Of a stretch of 13,230 nucleotides of DNA, positions 1 through 7,045 are shown one piece after another; within the stretch, counting starts at the first letter, position 1, and each line of letters begins with the position of its first letter. The translations under genes and the position numbers were made by a program. Source of the DNA: GCA-003244245 sp964250265 (GTDB lineage Bacteria; Actinomycetota; Actinomycetes; Mycobacteriales; Pseudonocardiaceae); contig CAXUFG010000148.1 of NCBI GenBank assembly GCA_964250265.1, positions 1 to 13,230 of the forward strand, in the 5' to 3' direction. The notes beneath the pieces were generated by a model. That model had not been told where the DNA came from. It ran no database searches and saw only the letters and a program-made list of their open reading frames with translations.

Positions 1-11
1 GCCGCGGCTCT

Positions 12-64
12 GGGGGGGGGGGGGGTGGAGCTGTCTAACTCCCCCCCCCCCCAACCCCAGCTCC
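12..64. repeat. Poly-G / poly-C inverted repeat upstream of the TPR gene
   Basis: A run of 14 G (12-25) is followed by a run of 12 C (41-52). Just inside and outside them GGAGCTG (27-33) and its exact complement CAGCTCC (58-64) form a second dyad. The region can fold either as a G:C homopolymer stem or as the GGAGCTG/CAGCTCC hairpin. It could be the terminator of a gene left of the window. The homopolymer lengths are prone to sequencing and replication slippage, so the exact counts should not be trusted. Confidence 0.6.
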
Positions 65-88
65 CCACCAGGAACTGGAGCACAAGCC

Positions 89-1441
89 TTGCCCATCAAG
101 AATTGGCGGCAGTGGTCTGCGACCCTGCTGGCTGCTGCCGGTGTCCCCCTCGTCCTGGTCGCGGCCGTGAGCGTGGTCTCCGGTCGCTCCACAGAGGCAT
201 CTACCGACTCAGGTGATCCCGTTCCCCGGGTCGCCGCGGTCGGGGACAGCCCAGCGGCACGGGGTGGCTCGTTATCGGCGACGATCCAGGCCTACCAGAA
301 GCGGCTGCGGGAGGTCCCCACCGATGGGTTGGCCTGGGCCGCGCTGAGCGTGCCCTACATCGAGCAGGCTCGGATCACGGGTGACCCGAGCTACTACGCC
401 AAGGCACAAGGCGCGCTGGAGCGCTCGGTACAGGTCAAGCCGGCCGACAACGCCGAAGCCATGATCGGTATGGGGGCGCTGGCCAACGCCCGCCACGACT
501 TCGCCGCCGGTCGGGACTGGGGGAACAAGGCGCGGGCGATCCGTCCGGACACCGCCGCGGTCTACGGCGTGCTGGCCGACTCCTACACCCAGCTCGGGCA
601 GGCCGACGCGGCTACCGACGCCGTGCAGCACATGCTCGATCTGCAGCCGGGGCTCAGCTCGTTGACCCGGGCGTCCTATGACCTGGAGCTGCACGGGCGG
701 ACCGACGATGCGCGCACCGCATTGCAGCAGGCGCTGCAGAGCGCCACCACACCCGCCGATGTCGCCTACTGCCGGTACTACCTGGGCGAGCTGGCCTTCA
801 ACTCCGGGCAGCTCGACGAGGCCCAGACGCAGTACCAGGCGGGCACCACCGCCGCCGGCGGCTCCCCGGAATTGGCGCAGGGTCTGGCGAAGGTGGCTGC
901 GGCGCGCGGGCACCTCGACGAGGCGCTGGCCGGCTACCAGCAGCTGACTCAGCAGCGGCCGCTGCCGCAGTACATCGCCGAGTACGCCGAGCTGCTCACC
1001 GTGGCCGGTCAGGGCGCGGCGGCCAAGGCGCAGCTCGAGCTGCTCGACGCCCAGCAGCAGCTGTTCGCCGCGAACGGCGCCACCGACGACCTCACCGCCG
1101 CGACCACGCTGGCCGACTTCGGTGACCCGGCGCAGGCCGTGGTGCATGCCCGGGCCGAATGGAACCGCCGGCACATGATCCTGGTTGCCGACGCCTTGGC
1201 GTGGGCACTGCACGGCACCGGGCAGGACGCCGAGGCGCTGGGATACGCCCAGCAGGCCGCCGCCCTGGGCTATCGCAACGCCCAGTTCGACTACCACCGG
1301 GGCATGATCCTGAAGAGCCTGGGCCGCAACGGCGACGCCGAGCAGGCGCTGGCAACCGCGCTGGCGATCAACCCGAACTTCTCGCCGCTGCACGCTCCCC
1401 GGGCCCGCGCCGCGCTGGCGCAGCTGCGGGCCGCCCGGTGA
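89..1441 (+). CDS. Membrane-anchored or exported TPR-repeat protein
   Basis: A 450-residue protein starting at TTG, chosen because GGAG lies 8 nt upstream and the signal/anchor segment begins at once (residues about 8-30, Leu/Val/Ala-rich after a WRQW stretch). A low-complexity linker follows to about residue 65. The rest is helical tetratricopeptide repeat: recurring 34-residue units with small/large hydrophobic pairs, such as ALNSGQ-like turns, Ala-rich helices and DPAQAV / NPNFSP turns, ending in a typical last unit near residues 395-440. TPR proteins are protein-binding scaffolds; no catalytic motif is visible. Its TGA overlaps the GTG of the next gene (GTGA), so the two are almost certainly co-translated, suggesting it works with the metal transporter at the membrane. 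Specific partner unknown. The TPR call is firm; the metal link is inference from position only. Confidence 0.85.
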   Translation: MPIKNWRQWSATLLAAAGVPLVLVAAVSVVSGRSTEASTDSGDPVPRVAAVGDSPAARGGSLSATIQAYQKRLREVPTDGLAWAALSVPYIEQARITGDPSYYAKAQGALERSVQVKPADNAEAMIGMGALANARHDFAAGRDWGNKARAIRPDTAAVYGVLADSYTQLGQADAATDAVQHMLDLQPGLSSLTRASYDLELHGRTDDARTALQQALQSATTPADVAYCRYYLGELAFNSGQLDEAQTQYQAGTTAAGGSPELAQGLAKVAAARGHLDEALAGYQQLTQQRPLPQYIAEYAELLTVAGQGAAAKAQLELLDAQQQLFAANGATDDLTAATTLADFGDPAQAVVHARAEWNRRHMILVADALAWALHGTGQDAEALGYAQQAAALGYRNAQFDYHRGMILKSLGRNGDAEQALATALAINPNFSPLHAPRARAALAQLRAAR

Positions 1442-2991
1442 TCCCTCGGCTGCTCCTCCTGTTCGGCCTGGTGGCCACGGTGGTGCTCGGACCGCTGGCC
1501 GGCACCGCCGCCGCGCACCCGCTGTCCAACTTCACCGTCAACCACTACAACGGGCTCACGCTGTCGCGCGAGACCGTCACCGACCACGCGGTCGTCGATT
1601 TCGCGGAGATCCCGACCCTGCAGAACCGGCCGCTGGTCGACGCCAACGGTGACGGGGTGATCGGCGCCGCCGAGCGCGCCACGTTCGCGGCCCGCGAGTG
1701 CGCGCAGGTGGTGGGTGGCGTCTCGGCGGCGGTGGACGGATCGCCGCTGCGGTGGGTGGTGCGCTCCGCGGCGGTGACGTACCCGCCGGGCGACGGCGGC
1801 CTTCCCACTACCCGGTTGGTCTGCGAGCTGTCCGCGCCCGCAGACCTTGACCGAGCCGCCACCGTCTCGTTCTCCGACGGCTACCGCGCCGACCGGGTGG
1901 GCTGGCACGAGATCACCGCCGTCGGCGACGGCGTGCGGCTGCTCGATCCGCAGGTGCCGGCGACGAGCGTGAGCGATGAGCTGCGCCGCTACCCCGCCGA
2001 CCTGCTCAGCTCACCGCTCGGGATCCGCGACGCGACGCTGCGCACCCAGCCCGGCAGCGGCGTGGCCGGTGGCGCGCTGGGGATCGCGCTGCCCACCGCC
2101 GGTCTGCTCGCGCGCTGGAGCGGTGGCGTCACGAGGCTGTTCACCGACCTTGCCGGGGGATCGCTGACCCCGCTGTTCGGCTCGCTGGCGGTGCTGCTGG
2201 CGCTGGTGGTCGGTGCGGCCCACGCTGCGCTGCCGGGGCATGGCAAGACCGTCATGGCCGCCTACCTGGCCGGCCGGCGTGGCACCCGCCGGGACGCCGT
2301 GCTGGTAGGAGCCACGGTGACGCTCACCCACACCGCCGGGGTGCTGGTGCTGGGCTTGCTGGTGACGGTGTCCAGCGCGCTGGCGCCAGAAGCTGTGCTG
2401 CGCTGGCTCGGTGTGGCCAGTGGGCTGCTGGTGGCCGCGATCGGGGTGGTTTTGTTGCGCTCAGCGCTGCGGCAGCGGTCGGCGGATCCGGCAACCCTGG
2501 TGCAGGATGGCCTGGTGCCGGTGCCGGACCCGCTGCCGGTGCCGGTGGGCGTCGGCGCTCGGGCGCTAATCGGACACGGGCATGGCCACGGACATGGGCA
2601 TGGCCACGGACACGGGCATGGCCACGGACACCAAGACCCGGAGCTCGCGAGTGGCCGCTACGGCAGGGGTGCTCTGGTCGCTATGGGGGTTGCCGGGGGC
2701 CTGGTCCCCGGTCCGACCGCTCTGGTGGTGCTGCTCAGCGCGGTGGCTCTGGGACGGACCTGGTTCGGCGTAGTGCTCGTGGTCTGTTATGGAGCGGGCA
2801 TGGCCGCCACCCTGACCGCGGCCGGGTTGATCCTGGTGCGGGTCCGGGATCGCCTGGAAGCCAGTGATTCCGGTGCGCGGTTACGCCAGCGCGCCGCGGT
2901 TCTCATGACGGCGCTGCCCGTGCTCACCGCAATGCTGGTCCTGGTCGTCGGGCTGGGGCTGGCCCTCAGCAGCTTCAGCGCAGCGGGCTAG
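1438..2991 (+). CDS. NicO/RcnA-family nickel-cobalt transporter with extracytoplasmic N-terminal domain
   Basis: A 517-residue membrane protein. The GTG at 1438 overlaps the TPR stop and is followed at once by a signal peptide (residues 1-26, ending in TAAA before HPLSNF). Residues about 27-235 form an extracytoplasmic domain that includes a canonical 12-residue EF-hand-like loop, DANGDGVIGAAE (68-79). About six membrane segments follow. The first carries HAALPGHGKT and the next LTHTAG, the conserved His motifs of the NicO (RcnA/HupN-like) superfamily. A Gly-His tract (379-398) sits in the loop before the second half, which begins GVAGGLVPGPTALVVLL, again typical of NicO. The family moves Ni2+ or Co2+; RcnA-type members export and others import, and direction cannot be read from sequence. 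The gene lies between a TPR protein and a lipoprotein, apparently one operon. Confidence 0.9.
   Translation: MIPRLLLLFGLVATVVLGPLAGTAAAHPLSNFTVNHYNGLTLSRETVTDHAVVDFAEIPTLQNRPLVDANGDGVIGAAERATFAARECAQVVGGVSAAVDGSPLRWVVRSAAVTYPPGDGGLPTTRLVCELSAPADLDRAATVSFSDGYRADRVGWHEITAVGDGVRLLDPQVPATSVSDELRRYPADLLSSPLGIRDATLRTQPGSGVAGGALGIALPTAGLLARWSGGVTRLFTDLAGGSLTPLFGSLAVLLALVVGAAHAALPGHGKTVMAAYLAGRRGTRRDAVLVGATVTLTHTAGVLVLGLLVTVSSALAPEAVLRWLGVASGLLVAAIGVVLLRSALRQRSADPATLVQDGLVPVPDPLPVPVGVGARALIGHGHGHGHGHGHGHGHGHGHQDPELASGRYGRGALVAMGVAGGLVPGPTALVVLLSAVALGRTWFGVVLVVCYGAGMAATLTAAGLILVRVRDRLEASDSGARLRQRAAVLMTALPVLTAMLVLVVGLGLALSSFSAAG
2572..2631 (+). repeat. 18-bp tandem repeat encoding a Gly-His metal-binding loop
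   Basis: Three full units of GGACAYGGGCATGGCCAC (2572-2589, 2590-2607, 2608-2625) plus a partial unit, GGACAC. They encode ten Gly-His pairs in the cytoplasmic or loop region of the NicO transporter. The units differ at a single C/T, so the tract is recent or kept homogeneous and can change length by slippage in 18-bp (6-residue) steps without frameshift. Confidence 0.95.
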
Positions 2992-3005
2992 GAAGGATCC
3001 CCCTC

Positions 3006-3380
3006 GTGCGTCCCCACCGGCTCCCGCTCTTCGTCGCCGGCTTCACCCTGTTCACCGTGGCCTACCTCGGGGGCTGCACTTCCGGAGGTTCGGCCACCGG
3101 GAGCTCGGCCAGCGAGGACCTGGGACCGGCGTTCGACAGCGAGGGCGGGCGCACCGTGTCCTGCATGGTCCACCAACCGGCGGCCCCTGGTAGCCGCTAC
3201 ACCGATCCACAACGCCGGGACAGCGCGCAGGTGCTGACGCTGTTGCACTACTACACGGTCAACGGATCCAAACCGTACTGCGACGGGCAGCCACCCAGTG
3301 CCGCCGACCGGCGCTGGGCCCAGCTCTACGTCGACCTCGGCGCCGATCCCGTCCCTGTCCACCGGCTGCTGGGCCGTTAG
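3006..3380 (+). CDS. Small lipoprotein downstream of the nickel transporter
   Basis: A 124-residue protein with a GTG start at 3006, preceded by GGAAGGA at good spacing and 14 nt after the transporter stop. Residues 1-24 are a lipoprotein signal peptide (RPHR, hydrophobic core, lipobox LGGC), so Cys24 should be lipidated and the protein anchored outside the membrane. A Ser/Gly/Thr linker follows. The mature domain has two further Cys (in SCMVHQP and YCDGQPP), possibly a disulfide. The motif around DSAQVLTLLHYYTVNG is distinctive but I do not recognise a family. Tight spacing puts it in the TPR-NicO operon, so an accessory role in metal handling or envelope function is a reasonable but unproven inference. 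Confidence 0.8.
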   Translation: MRPHRLPLFVAGFTLFTVAYLGGCTSGGSATGSSASEDLGPAFDSEGGRTVSCMVHQPAAPGSRYTDPQRRDSAQVLTLLHYYTVNGSKPYCDGQPPSAADRRWAQLYVDLGADPVPVHRLLGR

Positions 3381-3572
3381 TCACCGTCCCGTGGATCTTC
3401 AGTGTCGTGATCAGCCCTCCAGCTCGGGAGACTCAGAGCGAATCTGACGCACCATCTGGTTCCGCAACCCGTTCGGGCAATCGGAGCTCATCGCCGTCTG
3501 GACCGAGGACGGCTAGTGCCAGCTAGTCAGTCCCATGATCACCTCTGACCCGCCGTACGATCATGTCCTGTT

Positions 3573-3602
3573 CTTGACTCATTCCAGATAAGGCGGGATA
3601 GT
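3573..3602 (+). promoter_or_regulatory. Promoter and probable Fur-type autoregulatory operator of the fur-catalase unit
   Basis: TTGACT (3574-3579) and GATAGT (3597-3602) are spaced by 17 bp, a good vegetative-type promoter. It overlaps a dyad, CTT-N2-CT-N6-AG-N2-AAG (3573-3592). From memory, the stretch CTTGACTCATTCCAGA closely resembles the published FurA-binding site in front of mycobacterial furA, which covers that gene's own -35 box. The predicted start of transcription is about 3609, only about 4 nt before the ATG at 3613, which favours a leaderless or nearly leaderless mRNA. Confidence 0.65.
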
Positions 3603-3612
3603 GGGCGACGGC

Positions 3613-4050
3613 ATGATCTCGACGGGTATCGACCTCCAGCTGCGGGCGGCGGGTTTGCGGGTGACCGCACCCCGCCGGTCGGTGCTGGAGTGGTTGGGCG
3701 AGCACCCGCACGCCACCGTCGAGCAAGTCCGCTCCGGGGTGGCACAGGCCCTGGGATCGGTCTCCACCCAGACCGTCTACGACGTGCTGGCGGCCTGCAC
3801 CGCCGCGGGGCTGGTGCGCCGGATCGAACCGGCCGGGCATCCTGCTCGATTCGAGCGCCGGACGGGGGACAATCACCACCATGTGGTGTGTCGCCGCTGC
3901 GGACGCACCGAAGACGTCGACTGCGCCGTTAACGTCCGTCCATGCTTGACGCCCAGTGACGGTCACGGCTACCTGCTCGACGAGGCCGAGGTGGTGTTCT
4001 GGGGGACCTGCCCCACCTGCCAGGCGCAATCGCCAAAGACGATGGTATGA
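3613..4050 (+). CDS. furA: Fur-family redox/metal regulator (FurA/CatR type)
   Basis: A 145-residue Fur-family repressor. The N-terminal winged helix contains LRVTAPRRSVL (15-25) and the recognition helix SVSTQTVYDVL (49-59). The metal/dimer domain has HHH (88-90), CRRC (93-96) and CPTC (133-136), two CxxC zinc motifs. A GTG at 3601 would add four residues, but it lies inside the -10 box, so ATG 3613 is preferred. The gene sits 28 nt upstream of a catalase gene. In actinomycetes FurA precedes katG and CatR precedes catA, each as a redox-sensitive repressor of its own gene and the catalase; by analogy this protein should release DNA on peroxide exposure. Here the partner is a monofunctional catalase, which makes the pair closer in arrangement to CatR-CatA. 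Confidence 0.9.
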   Translation: MISTGIDLQLRAAGLRVTAPRRSVLEWLGEHPHATVEQVRSGVAQALGSVSTQTVYDVLAACTAAGLVRRIEPAGHPARFERRTGDNHHHVVCRRCGRTEDVDCAVNVRPCLTPSDGHGYLLDEAEVVFWGTCPTCQAQSPKTMV

Positions 4051-4078
4051 GTCCAACCCACTACGAGGAGGCACGGTA

Positions 4079-5602
4079 GTGACGAACCCGCAGTCCAAGC
4101 CCACAACGACAGATGCCGGTATCCCGGTCGCGAGTGACGAGCACTCGCTCACCGTCGGCCCGGACGGTCCGATCCTGCTGCAGGATCATTACCTGATCGA
4201 GCAGATGGCGCAGTTCAACCGGGAGCGCATCCCGGAGCGCCAGCCGCACGCCAAGGGCGGCGGCGCCTTCGGCCGGTTCGAGGTGACGGGCGACGTGAGC
4301 GCCTACACCAAAGCCGGGGTGTTCCAGCCGGGCACCAAGACCGACATGCTGGCCCGGTTCTCCACGGTGGCCGGTGAGCGCGGCAGCCCCGACACCTGGC
4401 GCGATCCCCGCGGATTCGCGCTGAAGTTCTACACCACCGAGGGCAACTATGACATGGTCGGCAACAACACGCCGATCTTCTTTATCCGCGATCCGATGAA
4501 GTTCCAGCACTTCATCCGCTCGCAGAAACGCCGCGCGGACAACAACCTGCGTGACCACGACATGCAATGGGACTTCTGGTCGCTGTCGCCGGAGTCGGCC
4601 CACCAGGTCACCTGGCTGATGGGCGACCGTGGTATCCCCCGCACGTGGCGGCACATGAACGGCTACTCCAGCCACACGTACATGTGGGTCAACGCCGCCG
4701 GCGAGAAGTTCTGGGTGAAATATCACTTCATCACCGACCAGGGTATCGAGTTCTTCACCCAGGATGAAGCCGACCAGATGGCCTCGATCGATACCGACTA
4801 CCACCATCGTGACCTCTATGAGCACATCGCCGCCGGCGAGTACCCGAGCTGGACCCTCAAGATGCAGATCATGCCGTTCGAGGAGGCCAAGACCTACCGG
4901 TTCAACCCGTTCGACCTGACCAAGGTGTGGCCGCACGACGACTACCCGCTCATCGAGGTCGGGAAGATGACGCTGGACCGCAACCCGACCGACTACCACA
5001 CCGAGATCGAACAGGCCGCTTTCCAGCCCAACAACCTGGTGCCCGGGATCGGCCCGAGCCCGGACAAGATGCTGCTGGGTCGGCTGTTCGCCTACGCCGA
5101 CGCCCACCGGCACCGCATCGGCGCGAACTACCAGCAGCTGCCGGTGAACGCTCCCCAGTCGCCGGTGCACAGTTACAGCAAAGACGGCGCGATGCGGTTC
5201 CAGAACGTCTCAGACCCGGTGTACGCGCCGAACTCCAAGGGCGGCCCGAAGGCCGACGGCGCGCGCTACGGAGAGTCGGCGGGCTGGCAGACCAGCGGGG
5301 ACATGGTGCACGCCGCGTACACCCTCCATGCTGAGGACGACGACTGGGGCCAGGCCGGCACCATGGTCCGTGAGGTGCTCGACGACGACGCCCGCGGGCG
5401 GCTGGTGGACAATGTCGTCGGCCATCTGCTCAACGCCGTGACCGAGCCGGTCCTGCAACGGGCCTTCGAGTACTGGCGCAACGTGGACAAGGGCCTGGGC
5501 GACCGGATCGAGCAGGGTGTGCGCGCCAAACAGTCCGAAAAGGACCCCAAGGCCGCCAAGCAAGCGAACCCCGCGCGTTCCGGCGCGCAGGCCAAGGCCT
5601 GA
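4079..5602 (+). CDS. katA: Monofunctional haem catalase
   Basis: A 507-residue catalase (hydrogen peroxide to water and oxygen, cytoplasmic). The GTG at 4079 was chosen because GAGGAGG lies 7 nt upstream; the open frame extends further 5' only inside fur. Visible family features: distal His57 in RERIPERQPHAKGGGAFG, Asn130 in the NNTPIFFIRDPMKF motif, RSQKR after it, and proximal haem-ligand Tyr339 in RLFAYADAHRHRIG followed by NYQQLPVNAP. The length fits small-subunit catalases of about 500 residues. The two residues before the catalytic His (Gln-Pro) differ from the common Val-Val/Val-Pro. The C-terminus is Lys/Ala-rich and looks disordered. It is co-transcribed with the upstream Fur regulator and probably induced by peroxide. 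Confidence 0.97.
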   Translation: MTNPQSKPTTTDAGIPVASDEHSLTVGPDGPILLQDHYLIEQMAQFNRERIPERQPHAKGGGAFGRFEVTGDVSAYTKAGVFQPGTKTDMLARFSTVAGERGSPDTWRDPRGFALKFYTTEGNYDMVGNNTPIFFIRDPMKFQHFIRSQKRRADNNLRDHDMQWDFWSLSPESAHQVTWLMGDRGIPRTWRHMNGYSSHTYMWVNAAGEKFWVKYHFITDQGIEFFTQDEADQMASIDTDYHHRDLYEHIAAGEYPSWTLKMQIMPFEEAKTYRFNPFDLTKVWPHDDYPLIEVGKMTLDRNPTDYHTEIEQAAFQPNNLVPGIGPSPDKMLLGRLFAYADAHRHRIGANYQQLPVNAPQSPVHSYSKDGAMRFQNVSDPVYAPNSKGGPKADGARYGESAGWQTSGDMVHAAYTLHAEDDDWGQAGTMVREVLDDDARGRLVDNVVGHLLNAVTEPVLQRAFEYWRNVDKGLGDRIEQGVRAKQSEKDPKAAKQANPARSGAQAKA

Positions 5603-5621
5603 GCAGGTCGGGGAAAGCCGC

Positions 5622-5650
5622 GGGCCCGGCACGCTGGGGGGGCCGGGCCC
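5622..5650 (+). terminator. GC-rich hairpin terminator after catalase
   Basis: GGGCCCGGC (5622-5630) pairs perfectly with GCCGGGCCC (5642-5650) across an 11-nt loop, starting 20 nt after the catalase stop. There is no U-tract, as is usual for actinomycete terminators. Confidence 0.8.
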
Positions 5651-6119
5651 TCGCGCGTTCGCCTGTTGCTAACCCGGATTTCCGCGCAGGCTGTTCGGCG
5701 CAACTCCTCTGGTGGGATGAGCTGAGGGAACGGGTCTGACGTGCGACGACCTCGACCGGTGGGACTCGTCCTCCCGCGATTGTTGCTGTGATCCTCCTGT
5801 TGAATCACACAGGTGCAATTCGTTATCTGGTCACCCTCCGACCTCCTGACCCCCAGTCAGAATCCCGGACGCGGCCGGTGGCGCCGCCCGCCGCAGGCTC
5901 ACCACAACCCCAGACTGGACTGGTAGCAGGTCCCCCTGCCGGCGGGGATCACCGCAACGCTGTCCCCGGCGACAGGTCCCCCCGCCACCAGCGCCACGAC
6001 CAGGCGCTCCCGCGTTCTTCGCCGGCGGGCTCGGGCAGCACCGCAGAACTCCCTCGGGGGTGCGATCGGAGAGCCGCGTGGCCGGGGCCCTCGAGGTCGT
6101 CGTGGTCGCGGCGGTGGTG
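5651..6119. other. Non-coding stretch without a recognisable gene
   Basis: Open frames here have no ribosome binding site, no family resemblance and erratic third-position composition. TTGAAT (5800-5805) with TTATCT 17 bp downstream (5823-5828) is a weak promoter-like pair pointing toward the lasso B2 remnant, but the -10 match is poor. The right part is extremely rich in Pro, Arg and Gly codons in every frame. Confidence 0.5.
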
Positions 6120-6393
6120 GTGATCGTGACCCCTGCCCAGGCGGGGCCGGCCGCTCTGGCGGAACTCCCGCCGGCACGCTACTGGCACGGTCATGTCCTC
6201 GGTGTGCGCCGCTACCCGCCCGCCCCCGGGGACAGCGGGCTCACCCACGACCCGTGGTGGCCTCGATCAGTACCACCCCTTCGCCGCGCACGCCTGGATC
6301 CAAGTCAACGGTCAGGCCATCGGCGAACCGAACCCCGCCGGCCACTACCGACCCATCCTCACCATCTCACCCCTACCGGGACGGTCGACGTAG
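6120..6393 (+). pseudogene. Degraded lasso-peptide B2 (transglutaminase-like leader peptidase) remnant
   Basis: One frame reads WHGHVLGVRRYPP (about 6183-6221), and after a shift of about 40-50 nt another reads YHPFAAHAWIQVNGQAIGEP, then HYRPILTISPLP, to a stop at 6391-6393. Together these match the end of lasso-peptide B2 proteins, where a GVR..PPF segment leads into [FG]xAHAW and a GxPVGEP turn, the His of HAW being catalytic (Cys-His-Asp protease that removes the leader peptide). The two halves are out of frame, the stretch between them looks inserted, and the expected CLPRSL-like segment with the catalytic Cys is not found upstream (the nearest text, AGPAALAEL, lacks it). No B1 (PqqD-like), cyclase or precursor gene is seen nearby. 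The C-terminal match is good; the N-terminal extent is uncertain. Confidence 0.5.
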
Positions 6394-6459
6394 CAATCCC
6401 TCATCGCCTCCCGCGACTACGCAGCCTCGCGCATCTCGTCCTGACGCCACCACTCCTGG

Positions 6460-6465
6460 TAGGGT
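6460..6465 (+). promoter_or_regulatory. TAnnnT -10 box for a leaderless antitoxin mRNA
   Basis: TAGGGT ends exactly 7 nt before the ATG at 6473, so transcription should begin at or next to the A of the start codon. No Shine-Dalgarno is present. A -35 is not clear (CCTGAC at 6440-6445 is too close). Confidence 0.5.
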
Positions 6466-6472
6466 ATTAGGT

Positions 6473-6697
6473 ATGGCAACTCGCAAGGTAACGGTGTCGC
6501 TCGATGCGACCGCTCTGGACTTGGCGGAGCGTGCTGCTGCTCGGGACGGTGTGTCGATGTCGGCCTGGCTGTCCCGAGCTGCCCGCCGGGAAGCGGTACG
6601 CACCGGCGTCGGCCCCGTCGTTGATGTGGTTGCCGAGGCGCTCGCGGACGAGGCCGAGCTGATCGAGGCGGACAGGCACATGCGTGCTGCGGGGTGA
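6473..6697 (+). CDS. Ribbon-helix-helix antitoxin (MazE-like)
   Basis: A 74-residue protein. The N-terminus, ATRKVTVSLDATALDLAERAAARDG, has the beta-strand then helix pattern of ribbon-helix-helix DNA-binding antitoxins (KVTVSLD strand, first helix to about residue 20). SMSAWLSRAARRE gives the second helix, and the C-terminal part, rich in acidic residues (ALADEAELIEADRHM), would wrap the toxin. It overlaps the downstream MazF-like toxin gene by 14 nt, the classic antitoxin-first layout, so it should neutralise the toxin and repress the shared promoter. The open frame extends far upstream, but that part shows no coding character and ATG 6473 fits the leaderless promoter. Confidence 0.85.
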   Translation: MATRKVTVSLDATALDLAERAAARDGVSMSAWLSRAARREAVRTGVGPVVDVVAEALADEAELIEADRHMRAAG

Positions 6698-6980
6698 GAT
6701 CTGGTCCTACGTCCCCCAGGGCTCTCCTCGTCAGCCCCTCGTCGTGATCATGTCCAGCGATGGGATCAACCAGTCGTCGCGATCGTGGTTACTCGGCGCC
6801 CCGGTCACGCTAGAGGACCCGCGGGACATTCTGGCGGTACCTGTCGAAGGCCGCGGTTGGGTGTCAGCGGGCAACCTGTCCCGTTTGTACCGCGGCTGGC
6901 TGCGGGAACGTGCCGGTGAGCTGGACCCGCCGACCCTTGAGCGGCTCGCCACCGCCCTGCGCGCCGCACTCGATCTGTGA
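6684..6980 (+). CDS. MazF/PemK-family toxin
   Basis: A 98-residue protein starting at GTG within the antitoxin's last codons. MLRGEIWSYVP is the hallmark start of MazF/PemK/CcdB-fold ribonucleases; PLVVIMSSDGINQSS corresponds to the usual RPxLVVS..xxN segment, followed by VPVEGRGWVSAGNLSRL and a C-terminal helix. MazF toxins cut mRNA or tRNA at short sequences and halt translation. The usual Gly-x-Arg-Pro before LVV is replaced by PRQP, so activity is likely but not assured. The toxin is translated by coupling from the antitoxin frame. Confidence 0.85.
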   Translation: MLRGEIWSYVPQGSPRQPLVVIMSSDGINQSSRSWLLGAPVTLEDPRDILAVPVEGRGWVSAGNLSRLYRGWLRERAGELDPPTLERLATALRAALDL

Positions 6981-7032
6981 CCGGCTCTCGCGCCGGTAAA
7001 GATCCCTCCAGGCCTCGTTCACTCGGGCGCCG

Positions 7033-7038
7033 TAGTGT
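7033..7038 (+). promoter_or_regulatory. TAnnnT -10 box for a leaderless reductase mRNA
   Basis: TAGTGT ends 7 nt before the ATG at 7046, the same geometry as the antitoxin gene. There is no Shine-Dalgarno in front of the ATG. This gives the reductase its own promoter rather than read-through from the toxin-antitoxin pair. Confidence 0.5.
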
Positions 7039-7045
7039 CCGTGGT

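Noticed and set aside
272..1393. Long - strand open frame opposite the TPR gene
   Set aside because: Antisense shadow typical of high-GC DNA: no domain, Arg/Gly/Val-rich, no ribosome binding site, while the + frame has clear TPRs.
1159..1437. Upstream extension of the nickel transporter frame
   Set aside because: It lies within the TPR gene and encodes Arg/Pro-rich text; the signal peptide begins at GTG 1438.
4061..5170. 369-residue - strand open frame opposite catalase
   Set aside because: Antisense shadow; the + strand frame is an unambiguous catalase.
5899..6248. - strand frames ending in GTCYQSSLGLW as a possible RiPP precursor
   Set aside because: No leader motif, no ribosome binding site and Pro/Arg-rich upstream sequence; nothing ties it to the lasso remnant.
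6254..6472. N-terminal extension of the antitoxin
   Set aside because: Overlaps the lasso B2 remnant out of frame and lacks coding character; the ribbon-helix-helix fold starts at ATG 6473.
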